Shown: one piece after another, positions 41,301 through 51,271 of the stretch
Position numbering within the stretch: position 1 is the first letter of the stretch
Layout of the letters: the number at the start of each line of letters is the position of its first letter
Assembly (NCBI RefSeq): GCF_001522545.3
Contig: NC_031770.1
Span: 4,338,281-4,402,280 of the forward strand
Reading direction: 5' to 3'
DNA: 64,000 nt
DNA from: Parus major
Taxonomy: Eukaryota; Chordata; Aves; Passeriformes; Paridae
Position numbers and translations under genes: made by a program
Notes under the pieces: model-generated
Database searches by the model: none
What the model saw: the letters and a program-made list of their open reading frames with translations, nothing else
What the model was told of the DNA's origin: nothing

Positions 41301-43531
41301 ATAGCAGGTTCTACCTTTTAGAGATGTATTCTGAAGAAGCCATTGCAAATATGATCTAAGGACTGTTAATGGCAGCATGTGCTGAGAAAATGGGATCTTG
41401 TTTTTCTTCAGATAAATATAAAGGGAGGGAGAGCAAAGAGAAACATCTCCCAGTCCCTTCATCCCTGAGGGGCAGGGACTCAGCATTAAGGGACTTTCAA
41501 CCACAGCAAATCTCTTTGATTTCTTTTAATGTCTCAGGCCATTCAAGGCACCGCTAATGAACATCTCCTTTAGTCCCAGGCTGCCTGCAAACATCACAGT
41601 TTTGAACACCTAAAACTGGAGGGTTTACTGAAAATCTGACAGAAGATCCAGGAAAGATGAGGTAAGCCTGAACCCCACAGGCAACCAGCCCAGTGTAAGG
41701 GGGTCTCTTATCAGAGGAATCCATCCCTGTGCAGGAAACAGCTTCAGAGCAGAGCTGCCCTTATCTCCCAGCTCTGCTGATGCCAGCACAGCAAGGGACG
41801 TGCCCAGCTCTTTGTTAGCCTGTCTCTGGCAGCTTTAGATCCCACCTCATCATGATTAGCTTCAGCAGTTCCAAGTAGAACATTCACTGGTCCCAGAGTT
41901 TATTACCTACAAGTACTTCCTTGAGTGTTCTTTCCTTAATGTCTCATTTTGGTTTTATGAGGGCAAGTAGCATCAGAGCATCTGGATGCATTAAAAAAAG
42001 TACAGTAAAAATCAGGTGAGTGCTACTCCATCCCCTCCTGCTCCTATTCACTCCTCAGGGCAATCTTTTTTGTGTTTGTGCTTGTGTTTGAGCAGGGAAA
42101 CTTCTGTGATGGCAGCTTCTGCATGGAGCTAGGAGGTCTGGAATAAGCAGTGGAGGTGAGTTGTCTTCTCTTAACATTATAAAGCTTTTCTATGTGTGTC
42201 CTTAAAATTAAGGTTATAGGCCCATTTCTGACCTTTGAGATCCTGCTAAATGAATTATCACAGAGTTTTCTACAACCTTCAACTCGCATCAGACTTCCAG
42301 CTGAATGGCCCATAGACACAGTGAGTAGGATTGCAGAAAAGCAAAGCAGGGAGGGAAAAAGACTGAGGATAAAACAGAAAATCGTGGTTTGGTTTGTTAA
42401 ACTCAGAGGAACTAAAGACAAAGCCTTTGCAAAGGCAAGTGCAGGGGGTTAAATGTCTGCATCAACACAGCCCCTGAAGGAAAGCGGTGTCAGCAGCTGT
42501 TTCAGCAGCTTCACTGGGCTCAGCTGGGCTGAGGGGAGCAGCCTCCAGCTGCCTCCTTCTTTCTGCCCTGCTCAGGGATATTTAGGAGTAGGGAACCAAC
42601 TGATGTGATGGCAGTTGTGACACTTCCACCGAATCCCACAGCAAGTGCCCACTGACTTTGTGTTGACTTTGTCCTTCTGAGGCTAAGGGTGACCTGAGCC
42701 CAAGTTTTGACAACAGTTCAGGAGGTCAGTCTAGGTCAAAACTGGTTTAGAACTGTTCCCAGCATTTACAGTATCTCCTGGTAAAGGGCTGACCTCCTGC
42801 TGGAATCCCTTGAGCACAGCTGGGCCGCCCAGGACTGAGCCCTGGATTTCCCAGCTCACTCCAGAGCTGGGAAATGCAGCTCCTTCCTGCAGGGCCCTGT
42901 GGCTCTCATCTGGGAAGGCTGTGGAACTAAATCAGTTTGGGAGAACTAAGGAAAAGGTAAAACTTACTAAGGACCTAAAAAGTACAACCCCACCCCAAGA
43001 ACCCCTTGCAGGCACTATAACCTGAAACGAAGAAGTTTCAGTTTCATTAGCTGATTAAATATTGGAGCTGAAGGACTCTGGAGAGAATTTCTGATAACAA
43101 AAGAACCCAAATGCAGGCAAAGATTAAAAGGTGCTAATGGATTTTAGGGACTGCTTTTTGACAGAGTATGTTAGGTGGAGGAGTGAAAGGGGAGAGAGAG
43201 TTATCCTGAAAATCAGTTCTTTCAGAGTCTTTTTGCTAAAATAGAAAGAAGTTGCAGAGTTTTGAAGAAAAAATAGGAAGAAGTTGCGGAACTGAGTTTT
43301 GTCACAGAGAAAAATCTAAAATTGCACCACATCTACCAATAAAGAAGAACTTACACCCCCTGCCTCCCACCCCAGCCTTCAATCATCCTCCTACCTGGAA
43401 AACGCTGCGACATTATCAGCCAGTGTTTCCTGGTCATCCGCCCCAGATCGGTAATAATCGTACACGGATTTGGGCAGAAAGGTTTTAGCATACTCCTCAA
43501 AATCTGCAATGCACACTGGCTTGCCAGACAT
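23242..43531 (-). CDS. HAO1: HAO1, glycolate oxidase (2-hydroxyacid oxidase 1), complete, 8 coding exons
   Basis: FMN-dependent alpha-hydroxyacid oxidase that turns glycolate into glyoxylate plus H2O2 in peroxisomes, mainly in liver (family knowledge). Coding exons, minus strand: 43395-43531, 36966-37117, 30326-30581, 27281-27456, 26733-26824, 24033-24191, 23685-23754, 23242-23312. All introns are GT-AG and the phases close exactly, giving 1113 nt or 370 residues plus TAG, the length I recall for mammalian HAO1. Seen directly: [10 protein letters not shown] (active-site Tyr26), SSWATSS (Trp110), [10 protein letters not shown] (Tyr132), the catalytic lysine in IVLKGIL (Lys236), [10 protein letters not shown] (His260 and Arg263), [11 protein letters not shown] (Asp291) and GRPILWG (Arg315). 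These are the FMN- and substrate-binding positions of the family. The C-terminus is SKI, a PTS1 peroxisomal signal. The start is supported by an in-frame TGA four codons upstream (43544-43546) and an A at -3. HAO2 is the alternative, but the match is closer to HAO1 and TMX4 is the expected HAO1 neighbour. Confidence 0.97.
23313..23684 (-). other. HAO1 intron 7
   Basis: 372-base intron with donor GTGGG and acceptor TTCTCCTCCAG. I see no repeat or further coding sequence in it. Confidence 0.9.
23685..23754 (-). CDS. HAO1: HAO1 coding exon 7
   Basis: 70 nt encoding [16 protein letters not shown] and RLAMALT plus the first base of Gly. This is the penultimate helix of the oxidase fold. The acceptor is TCTCCCAG and the donor GTGGG. 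Confidence 0.96.
24033..24191 (-). CDS. HAO1: HAO1 coding exon 6
   Basis: Exactly 53 codons, phase 0 at both ends. Encodes [20 protein letters not shown], then [20 protein letters not shown] and [20 protein letters not shown] and GRP are the FMN phosphate-binding segments. The donor is GTAAGT, a strong consensus. Confidence 0.97.
24192..26732 (-). other. HAO1 intron 5
   Basis: 2.5 kb intron with donor GTGAGT and acceptor CTCTCTTTTAG. It is AT-rich, with a ten-base G run at 25272-25281 and no recognised mobile element or gene. Short open frames inside show no family features. Confidence 0.85.
26733..26824 (-). CDS. HAO1: HAO1 coding exon 5
   Basis: 92 nt encoding [20 protein letters not shown] and [19 protein letters not shown] is the diagnostic alpha-hydroxyacid oxidase signature: His260 is the catalytic base and Arg263 binds the substrate carboxylate. 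The acceptor is TTTTTTCCTAG and the donor ACT|GTGAGT; the exon ends on a codon boundary. Confidence 0.97.
27281..27456 (-). CDS. HAO1: HAO1 coding exon 4
   Basis: Begins [18 protein letters not shown] and ends [13 protein letters not shown] plus one base of Ala; the lysine in LKGIL is the conserved active-site Lys236. It covers the variable loop 4 lid region followed by a return to the barrel. The residue before the lysine is Leu where human HAO1 (from memory) has Ala. The donor is GTGCGT and the acceptor CACTTTAG. Confidence 0.96.
27457..30325 (-). other. HAO1 intron 3
   Basis: 2.9 kb intron. It carries a short CR1 tail at about 27668-27710 and a small CpG-containing stretch near 28525-28585. 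Nothing else is recognised. Confidence 0.85.
27668..27710 (+). mobile_element. Short CR1 tail remnant in HAO1 intron 3
   Basis: GGATCTTTGGTGTCCCTTGC followed by AACCCAAGCCTTTCTATC resembles the last 40 bases of CR1. Very short, so less certain than the others. Confidence 0.5.
30326..30581 (-). CDS. HAO1: HAO1 coding exon 3 (residues 97-181 plus 2 nt)
   Basis: Largest exon at 256 nt. Encodes [34 protein letters not shown] and [13 protein letters not shown]. It holds the Trp110 loop, Tyr132 and the VTVDTP strand of the barrel. It is strikingly GC- and CpG-rich compared with flanking introns. The acceptor is CTCCTCCAG and the donor GTACC. Confidence 0.97.
30582..36965 (-). other. HAO1 intron 2
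   Basis: 6.4 kb intron with a CR1 fragment (about 32199-32285) and GC-richer blocks at about 32.4-33.1 kb and 35.9-36.25 kb. These blocks produce long but featureless open frames in several registers at once, typical of composition rather than coding. No exon with homology was seen. Confidence 0.85.
32199..32285 (-). mobile_element. CR1 LINE fragment in HAO1 intron 2
   Basis: GGAATCACAGAATGGT, then TCTAATCCAAACCTGCCCTC and GCAGTTTAAAGCCATTC are the reverse complement of typical CR1 3' sequence. The element is internally rearranged or deleted between its tail and the TTTAAAGCCATT block. Confidence 0.8.
36966..37117 (-). CDS. HAO1: HAO1 coding exon 2 (residues 46-96)
   Basis: Encodes [27 protein letters not shown] and [13 protein letters not shown], the first strands of the TIM barrel around FMN. 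It is 152 nt long, enters at phase 2 and leaves with one base of Ala97 before donor GTGAG. Its acceptor is preceded by a (TG)5 tract rather than a clean pyrimidine run (see findings). Skipping it would shift the reading frame. Confidence 0.97.
37118..43394 (-). other. HAO1 intron 1
   Basis: 6.3 kb first intron. The acceptor end bears (TG)5. A short imperfect duplication sits at 43238-43301, close to the donor side. No gene or clear mobile element was recognised. As a first intron near the promoter it may hold enhancers, but no motif is strong enough to name one. Confidence 0.85.
43395..43531 (-). CDS. HAO1: HAO1 coding exon 1 (residues 1-45 plus 2 nt)
   Basis: Opens [16 protein letters not shown] and contains [12 protein letters not shown], the FMN-domain start with the substrate-contacting Tyr26. 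The donor after TTTTCCAG is GTAGG. The exon ends two bases into the Arg46 codon (AG|G). The initiating ATG follows GGCAAAC, with A at -3. Confidence 0.97.
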
Positions 43532-43574
43532 GTTTGCCAGATCTCACTGGGTTACTTTGTTCCCACTTCCCACT

Positions 43575-43611
43575 CTTTTAAACTCCGGAGTTTTGCCTGT
43601 AAATCATTAAT
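43575..43611 (-). promoter_or_regulatory. Candidate HAO1 core promoter: TTTAAAAG TATA-like box and HNF1-like site
   Basis: On the minus strand, 65-80 bases upstream of the HAO1 ATG, the sequence reads ATTAATGATTTAC (43599-43611). It matches the HNF1 consensus GTTAATNATTAAC at all but two positions. TTTAAAAG follows (43576-43583) and could serve as a TATA-like element, placing transcription start around 43550 with a short 5' UTR. HNF1 control would fit liver expression. This is motif reading only. Confidence 0.35.
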
Positions 43612-46600
43612 ATGGGACTTCATCAGGATTCAATTTGTCTACATTCTCCCCCCCAAAAAAATAAATACAGCAACTTCTTGTGTCATCCTGGACTTCAGCA
43701 CCATCTTTTAGTTCATATGGTCAAGGCCAACCTAGAACATAACAGAATAAAATATGGTAAAAAGAGAGAAAATGATTAAGCAAGTTAAGAAATATGTAGT
43801 TAAACCTCCAATGACAGGAATGTACATTTCCCTCTGTCATCCAAAATATCCAGGAGACTGAAAGCAGAGTTTTCTCACACCCAAAAAGCCAAAATCTTGA
43901 TTTAGATGATTTCTAAAAGCAGGTCCCAGCCTGCACATTTAGGGTAGCACCTAATACAGGTGAGATTGCAGTTATTTCCATTAGAATCCTGGATACTGAG
44001 GCCAGATGCAGAGACCCAGCTTCCAGACATCCTTGGGCAAACAGCTCCTGATTTTCAGGTAATTCCACCTCCACAACCCAAAGGGGTCTCGTTATTCTGA
44101 AAATGTTAAGAGTCAGATGCACCCATCAGCTGGAAATAAAAATATCTTACCAAAGAGACAACCCTCATCCAAAGTGTAACAGACTTGGCTAAAATTTCTT
44201 AAGTTCTCCTTGTTTTAAATTTTAAAAAATATGCAGAGTTTGCAACAGGTTTGTAGTAACTGTTTGACAGGGAAATTAAGAGTATATCATGTGTATATAA
44301 TTCAGTTTTTCAGCTGCAGACTGCACATTAATATCAATTTACACACAATTACACCATGAGGCATTTGTTACTTATCAGTGTCAGAAACAATTCAAATGCA
44401 AACTGCTTTAACCTTGGCATTTCAGTGCGCTTGCAGCAAAAAACTGGGGACATGTCTGCTTGCATTTATTTAAAGTTTGCATCATCTGTGCTAAAAACAG
44501 GTATTTATCCTGGAGCATGAGACAAGAAGTGCTGCATGATAGCTGAATATTTTAATATGTGCAGCTGAACTCAACCTTAATAAACTCAAAAGGTTTTTAT
44601 GTTGGGAAGCTGCAAACATTTCTGGATGTAACAACAGTGTTGCACCACTCTCTTCCCATTCTAGAATGTCTGTATTCTTCAAAACTCTTCTCACCTTGAT
44701 ATATCTTTTTCCACTTAGAGGCTTCTCTGCTGCATTCACAGGATATTGGTGAATTACTTTAATTGTCATTATTTGCCACTGGGGCTAAAAGCTCCTCTTC
44801 CCTCCCCCATTGTGAAGTTTTTCATGTGCCACCCTTTATGGATCCTTCCACATGTGACAGTCACATCCCAAAGCCCCTCTGTAACCACTGAATTCCTGCT
44901 GTAGTCCAGCCAACACACTTTGGGAAGCTCCACAGAGCTCAGGGGTCCAACTGGAACTGGAGTCTCCAGCAAGATCCACCACTTCCCAGGCTGGCTAGTT
45001 GCTGAGCTGGGGTGAGGTGGAAGATGCCAGCACCGACACAAGGGAAGCAAAACTAAGGAAAATGAGAAATTGAATGTCAGGTCTCCCCAGCACATCTGAC
45101 ACAAACACACACAGCTTCTCTCCAAGTAATTGGCTCCTCATTTTAATGAATCTCTCTGAATGAGATTTCCTCTGGCTGCTTAATGAGGCATCGCCTGTCT
45201 GACCTTTAACCCTGGAGCCAAGGAACTGAACAGCAGAGTCTGCCTGAGCAACCACACAAACCTCACCGCCACCATCGATGTCAAAACCCAGCAGAGTCAG
45301 GGTAGTGTGAACATCCCCTCCCACACCTCCTGCTTCTCCCTTGTTCTTTTGGCAGGAACTACAAACAGAATGGGGTCACACCTGGAGCTCAGCTGAACCA
45401 GGCTCTGAAAAGGAAACTTTTCACTGTGGTTCAAAAAGGTCAATCACAAATTCCGGCTAAAAAATCCCACAGAAGGTTACTGAACAGAGACACAACTTGT
45501 GGCTTAGAAAACACCACTTGCAAAAGCCAAAATGATTTCAGAGAAAAACCACAACCTGCTTTTCCTGATGTCTGTTACTTGCTACAAAGGGGGACTTTGC
45601 ACAGCTTTCCACTCTGGACCTGTGTCCTTCTGCAGGAGCAGAGAAACAACAACAGTCTCACATGTCAGCACATGAAAACCTCTGCAGGGGAAAGATGACC
45701 CAGCTGGGACTTTCTCCCTTCAGTTAACTGCAGTAAAGATTAACTGGAGAAGTTAGCTACAGCATAGAATTCAAATATCTTAATGTTCAAGCCATTGCCC
45801 ATTTCCCAAGACTGTTGTGCAAAGCTGTTTTATCAAGTACCTTACGTAAGTAAAACAGTTATTTTGGCTTCCTAATTCCCCACAAACCATTTCTCCAAAT
45901 AAAGTCATAAAATACCCATTTTTTGAGTGCTTTGGGACAGCACCTCACATCAGTCAAAGCTAAACCAATTAATTTTGTCCCCTCCAAGCCAGCCAGAAGA
46001 ACCAACAAAAAATATTTGTGGGGTTTTTTACCCCAGCAGCCATCTGGCAACTGCACTGTGGGAGTCAAAGCTGATGGATGCTGCAGGGATGAGCAGCTCC
46101 TTGGCCACTCAGCGATGAGCAGGTGGCTGGAACAGGCCCCTGGATGTCTATTTTGGGGAGTCAGCTGGGAAGTCTGGAGACTGCTGGGATGGCAGGAGAG
46201 TGCAGCATTGAGCAGAGGACTGATTCTCTTGGGAAGAGCTGGATGGTTCAGATACAATGAAACCAATCCAGGGCAGATTTACAAACAAGATCTCAGTGTT
46301 ACTTTTGTCCCTGCAACCACAGCAACAAAGACATAAAAAGTGCCCTTATCAAGGGTGATCTTTTAATTTCCTGATGTGTGACTGACACTTGGAATGGCCA
46401 CTGTGCTTTCTGCACCTCTGAAAGCACCACGGTGTGCAGGTTCAGCTCCCACACTCCCCTGGAATCCAGAGTAACAGATGTCAAAGTCTGAAGTACCAGC
46501 AGGCTCCAAGTAATTCTAATGAGCCATAAAAATCAAACTTTCCATATAAAATGGAAATTTGAATGAAAATATTAGGATAACTACATCCCCATTTGCTCCC

Positions 46601-48679
46601 TGTGTGTTTAAATACTGAGCTTTCCTTTCTCCTCAGGAAAGATGAAGTGAAAGTAAAAGCACAGAGGTTTTTTTAGGTGTTTTTCTAATGGGAGAGGAAT
46701 GAAGATGTTTGGTTAAAAATAAGCAATCACCACAGTGCTCACTGGAGTAAAACACAACGTGCTCCCCAGCAGGGAAGGGAATGACAGCACACACTATGGG
46801 CAGCTGCATTCCCAGAGCTGGGACTTACCACTGGCCTGGTTCCAGACAGAAGATCAAGCCTTTCTACCACTTCAGTTCAGCCACCAGAGACTATCTTCAA
46901 TATTCCTTCTACAAAACTAGAACTTGGATTTTTCTGATGGCTTGAACCTGATCAAAACCTGATCCCTTTTTGCCTGTAGTATTCCACGTGCTGTTTTCAC
47001 GGAGAAGACTTCATATTCTCACGTCACAAAAGAGAACAAGAAGCAGCTGATGAAACAGCAAACAAAATGTTCACAAGGATTCATTTGATACCGTTCCAAA
47101 TTCCCCTTTGCATCCAGAGATGAACACAGTGGAAAAGAAGAAAACCAGAGTGAGTGGTGAACGGCCCAGGGCCTGCAGTTGCTCCGTTCACAGGGAGAGG
47201 CAGCTCAGGTAACTCACCTGAGCAGAATGAATCCACGTGCCAGATCAGCAGCTGCTCTCATCATCCAAGGAGGTCACAGGGATGGTTCCTGGCACTCCCT
47301 TCTCCCTCTGGCACAGGTGCCCCATGGCCTATTCCTGCAGCACTGCCTAGAATGTGAACCACAACCTGAGCACGCCTCACTTAGATCTGTACATTTCTTG
47401 CTGGCTTCCAAATCCCACAGGGAGTCAGCACAGCTTTGGCAGAGTTAGGGGATTTCTCAGGGAAGGGAAAGAACCACCTCATGTGGAGGTGGAGCAGTTA
47501 TATTTTTCTGCCCAGCTCCATTCTGAACCTTTGAGAGCCCTGGGTTCCTCCAGGGAAACCCTCCAAAAGGAAGCAATTCATTGATGTCTAGGTTCCTTTT
47601 AAAGATTTTAAGGAATCTTCACAAGTTACAACCTCTATGATTAACTGAAGATCAGCATTATAAAAAACCCAAACCTTTTGTTAATGGCAGAGATGAGCCA
47701 ACTCTGCACAGAAGAAATGAAAATGACTCCAGGCAGGTCATAAATACAAAATTTTATGTGGCATTTCAGTAAAAATATGCCTAAGTATAAATTTGCAACA
47801 CTTTCATGTAACAGACAACCCTGTGTAACATTTCCAGGAAGAAAACCCATATAACACATGCCACACCCCCACAGGGCAGTAGATACAGAGCATTCCAAGA
47901 CACACATACAAGTTTCACACAGATCCCAAGGACAGGTGGTTTGGAATGCTGGATGGATTTCCAGCATCTTGAAAAAGGAATCTGCCAGATTTTTTGGGGA
48001 CTTGCTGTTGAGCATTCCCATTCCAGTGGCATGCAGCCCAATTAATATTTAAATTGCTTCTCAACAATCTTAAATTAATTTTGACACACAGCTCTAGTTC
48101 CCAAGCCTTAAGGCCCTGTCCTTCATCAAAACATTTTGAACAGTGCCAGCAGCAGCTTCTCCAAGGCCCTTTTGTCTATTTTGAGGTTGCAAGAACAAGT
48201 TCAATTTCTTCACGATTAATCCTAACAGAACAGAGATAACAGAACACCCAGATTGCACAAAAGGTTGATCCCAACTTTTTGGAAACACACCAAGTTTAAA
48301 ACTATTGTAATGGTCTAATTAGCACTACTCACATGATTCAATTAAAATGTGTTTTAGTGGAAAAAAACCTGATCCTGGAAGGTATATTAACATGACACTT
48401 CTACTGCACAGCTAATTGTTTTTCTGTTAAACACAAATTTTGCTTTTACAGTGTTTGCTGCTCACTGTTTCCCAGATAAACATTAGTCAAAACTGAGCAT
48501 TTCCAGTATCACACTACAATAATTTTCCTACAAACATAAAATTAAGTTGGAGAGATCAATGGCTGCACAGTATCACCTTTTCTAAGCAAAGCCTTAACCA
48601 CAATTTAGTGATCTTTGTAACAAGATACACCAATACACATCAAATATGGTCAAACCCAGTCAGCATTAATATTCCCTGC
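43612..48679. other. Intergenic interval between HAO1 promoter and TMX4 3' region
   Basis: About 5 kb without a recognisable exon on either strand. Open frames here (for example 45923-46336 plus, 45859-46266 minus) lack domains, splice context or codon bias. Part of it could belong to a longer TMX4 3' UTR or to distal HAO1 regulatory DNA. Confidence 0.6.
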
Positions 48680-50984
48680 TTTATTCAAGAAAACACAGAA
48701 CAACATCCATCCTATGTTCAAGAACCCTTAGAAGCCTGACCAAGCTCATTCCTAGATTCACAGGACAATCTAAGCTGCTGTCACCTGCTGCCTACTTATT
48801 ATCATCAGTGATCTTACAGTTCAGTCTATCATGATGGAAAACAATTCACATCTTTGGTTTAAATAGTCCAAACCCAACTGTGACATGCAACAACGGAGGA
48901 AATGTGAGCAGAGAATTCAGACACACCACACAAAGGGGTTTCTGATCTCTCCCACAGCATCTCACAAACCATGTGCCTTTTAGGACAAAGTGCCATTTGT
49001 GGATTTGTTAGCTTTTGAAATCCAAAGACACCACTGGGAAACCCAACTCTTGTCAGAAGACCTTTTTGTCTTCAAAGTGCACAGTTCTTCTCTTCACACT
49101 GTAGTGGCCACAAAGTTTTCTTGATTTTTTCAGATAAAAGTGTAGCTTTTAAAAGGCTGCTGTGTGCCTCACCTACTGCTGAGTTCTGCGGCTGCCAGCT
49201 TTACAACTGCTCAGGTAGATGGGACAACACCCAAACATCACAAACTGTTCTCAAGATAGTGCAATGTATAGATACTATCAAGCCTGTTTTCACCTATGTG
49301 AAAGCACATTTAGAGGTGTCCACTATATGGAACTCAAACTCCAGACTGGGTGTATTCCTTGAGAAATTTCCATTTCAGGATATGCAGTGTAAGTTACTTC
49401 TTTGAGCAGCTCTACCAGCCAAATGCAAAGTTTCTACCTTATAGTTCGAAAACATATGTGACAGGACATAGATGGGAAAGTTGAGCTTCCCTGGAAAATA
49501 TGTTCTTCATGAGCATTAAGAAACAACAAAATAGCTTTCAATACAAATTGGCCCTATTAATCACAGTCTCAAAGGAAACCAGCATTTTCCTCTCAAAACT
49601 TCTCTTCTAATGGGAGATGATCTCATCTCTGACTACTCTTTGTTCTTGAAGAACAAGATTAAATTCATGCATGTTAGCAAGGTTTATGCAACATATATAT
49701 ATTAAAATAATATCAAGATTAGGACACATCTTACGTTCATGTTTGTACATCAACAAAGTGGGAAAATACAGGATCTCACTGAGGGCACTCCTGACCAAAA
49801 AAGACTTGCATATTAACCCAAAGGAGTGATACACTGATATGTTTAATGACCCAAGTCTAACCACATCTAATGCTGTCTACCTGACGAGCCATTTTCACTT
49901 TACACAGTTCAACACATGCACGTTTATTCTGACAGAAGTAGCAAGACCCAAAGCTTCCCACCACTACCCACCTGTGCACCCTCTCTTTTTCCAATGTGAT
50001 GATTCCAAAAGTAGAAAAGTGATCAAAGGTAAAAACCTAAGTGCCTCTTCAGATAACATCACTAAAGCAGCTTGAGTTCTGCCAAAAGCATCCTGAGTTG
50101 GCAATGGCAGGACTGCACTGTGCATGATGAACTTGTACTGGCAAGAAAAATACAACTTACTGACTCCAAAGTGAGTATTTCCTGCTACAATCTCCTGATG
50201 GGAACAAATTACCAAAAAGAAAAAAAAAAAGCAGTAGTGCTTTGGCAAAATTTCCCACCGACCAAAATAATTTCCTTTAAACCTTTCAAAAGTTCCAACA
50301 CACTTTACACATTTAGCTGCCACTCTCTTTCTGCCTGAGGTTTTTAATTACTCCAACTCCTAGGGTCATACAACTCAAGCTGCACAGCCTCTGGATCACC
50401 AAAAACTGACCCATCTGGGGGTGAGCTGCAGGATCAACTTCCAGAACAAACACAAACAGAAATGGAACAGAAAGGTGCTTCTGTTTGAAAGTGATAAAAA
50501 TAAACCTGTGGTACACAACATTTTTGATAGAAGACCAGTAAGGTGCCTCCTTTCACTAGTGAATCGTCTCTGTGCTTCTGTGGCATTTGGGAACAATCAA
50601 CATTCAGACAGAAAAGTCATAGTCCTGCCAAGCTACCGTGGAGTTAAAAGCCCTGATCTTGCCCAGGTCAGTCCTTAGAGGAACACACACACAATGATCA
50701 TTTCAGAGCTGGTGAACTGAGAATGACACCCCCTTTTTCTCTGAGAGGACATGGAACAGATAAGACACTGATTTTGATTGTCACGGCTAAGGTCACACAA
50801 AACACAGCAAATGTGCTTATCAAAGGAAGTAAGCAAGTACTAAGCTTAAAAAAAGAGGAGCCTGCTGGCAGAGCAGAGCTTTGCGTAAACACCAACGACA
50901 AATCAAGTGTAAGCTCCAGCTTCAGACCCTGAAGGGGTCTGACACTTCTTTGGTCCAAGTGTACAAGATACACCACTGGGAAAA
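48680..50984 (-). other. Putative TMX4 3' untranslated region
   Basis: No further coding exon is seen below the TMX4 stop. The minus strand carries AATAAA at 49923-49928, ATTAAA at 49842-49847 and AATAAA at 48680-48685, each a possible poly(A) signal. The true 3' end cannot be decided from sequence. Confidence 0.35.
49923..49928 (-). terminator. Candidate TMX4 polyadenylation signal AATAAA
   Basis: Canonical hexamer on the minus strand (GAATAAACG context) about 1.06 kb past the TMX4 stop. A variant ATTAAA follows about 80 bases later. Function is not demonstrated. Confidence 0.3.
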
Positions 50985-51271
50985 CTATAGTTCCTTCTCA
51001 GCCCCCTGACTTTTCCGCTGCCTCACTGTGCTTTCAGTCTCTGATTCAGCTAAAGGCTGCTCACTTAAGTCTTCCATTTCTTCTTCCCCTGATTCTTTTC
51101 CAAGTGCTAAATCCTCCTCCGACTCATCAGCACTTGAATTTGCTGCATCTTCTCCGTCTGAGAGATCTTTCACATCTGCAGCCTCTTCCGCATCATCCGC
51201 GGAAAGCTCTGCAGCCTCCTCCGGCTCCTCCAGCGCCGCGTTCTCCGCGTTCTCCTTGGTAATTGCTTCTT
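50985..51271 (-). CDS. TMX4: TMX4 last coding exon, acidic tail and stop
   Basis: Completes a Glu codon and encodes 94 residues dominated by Glu, Asp, Ser and Ala, ending VRQRKSQGAEKEL and TAG. The RQR element near the end is shared with human TMX4 as I recall it and resembles an arginine-based ER retention signal. Near the exon start the 9-base unit GAGAACGCG is tandemly duplicated, giving ENAENA. CpG content is locally high. Confidence 0.94.

Noticed and set aside
45859..46336. Overlapping 135- and 137-codon frames on opposite strands between the two genes
   Set aside because: They mirror each other across the same DNA, show no domain, and have no splice partners, so both are most likely chance.
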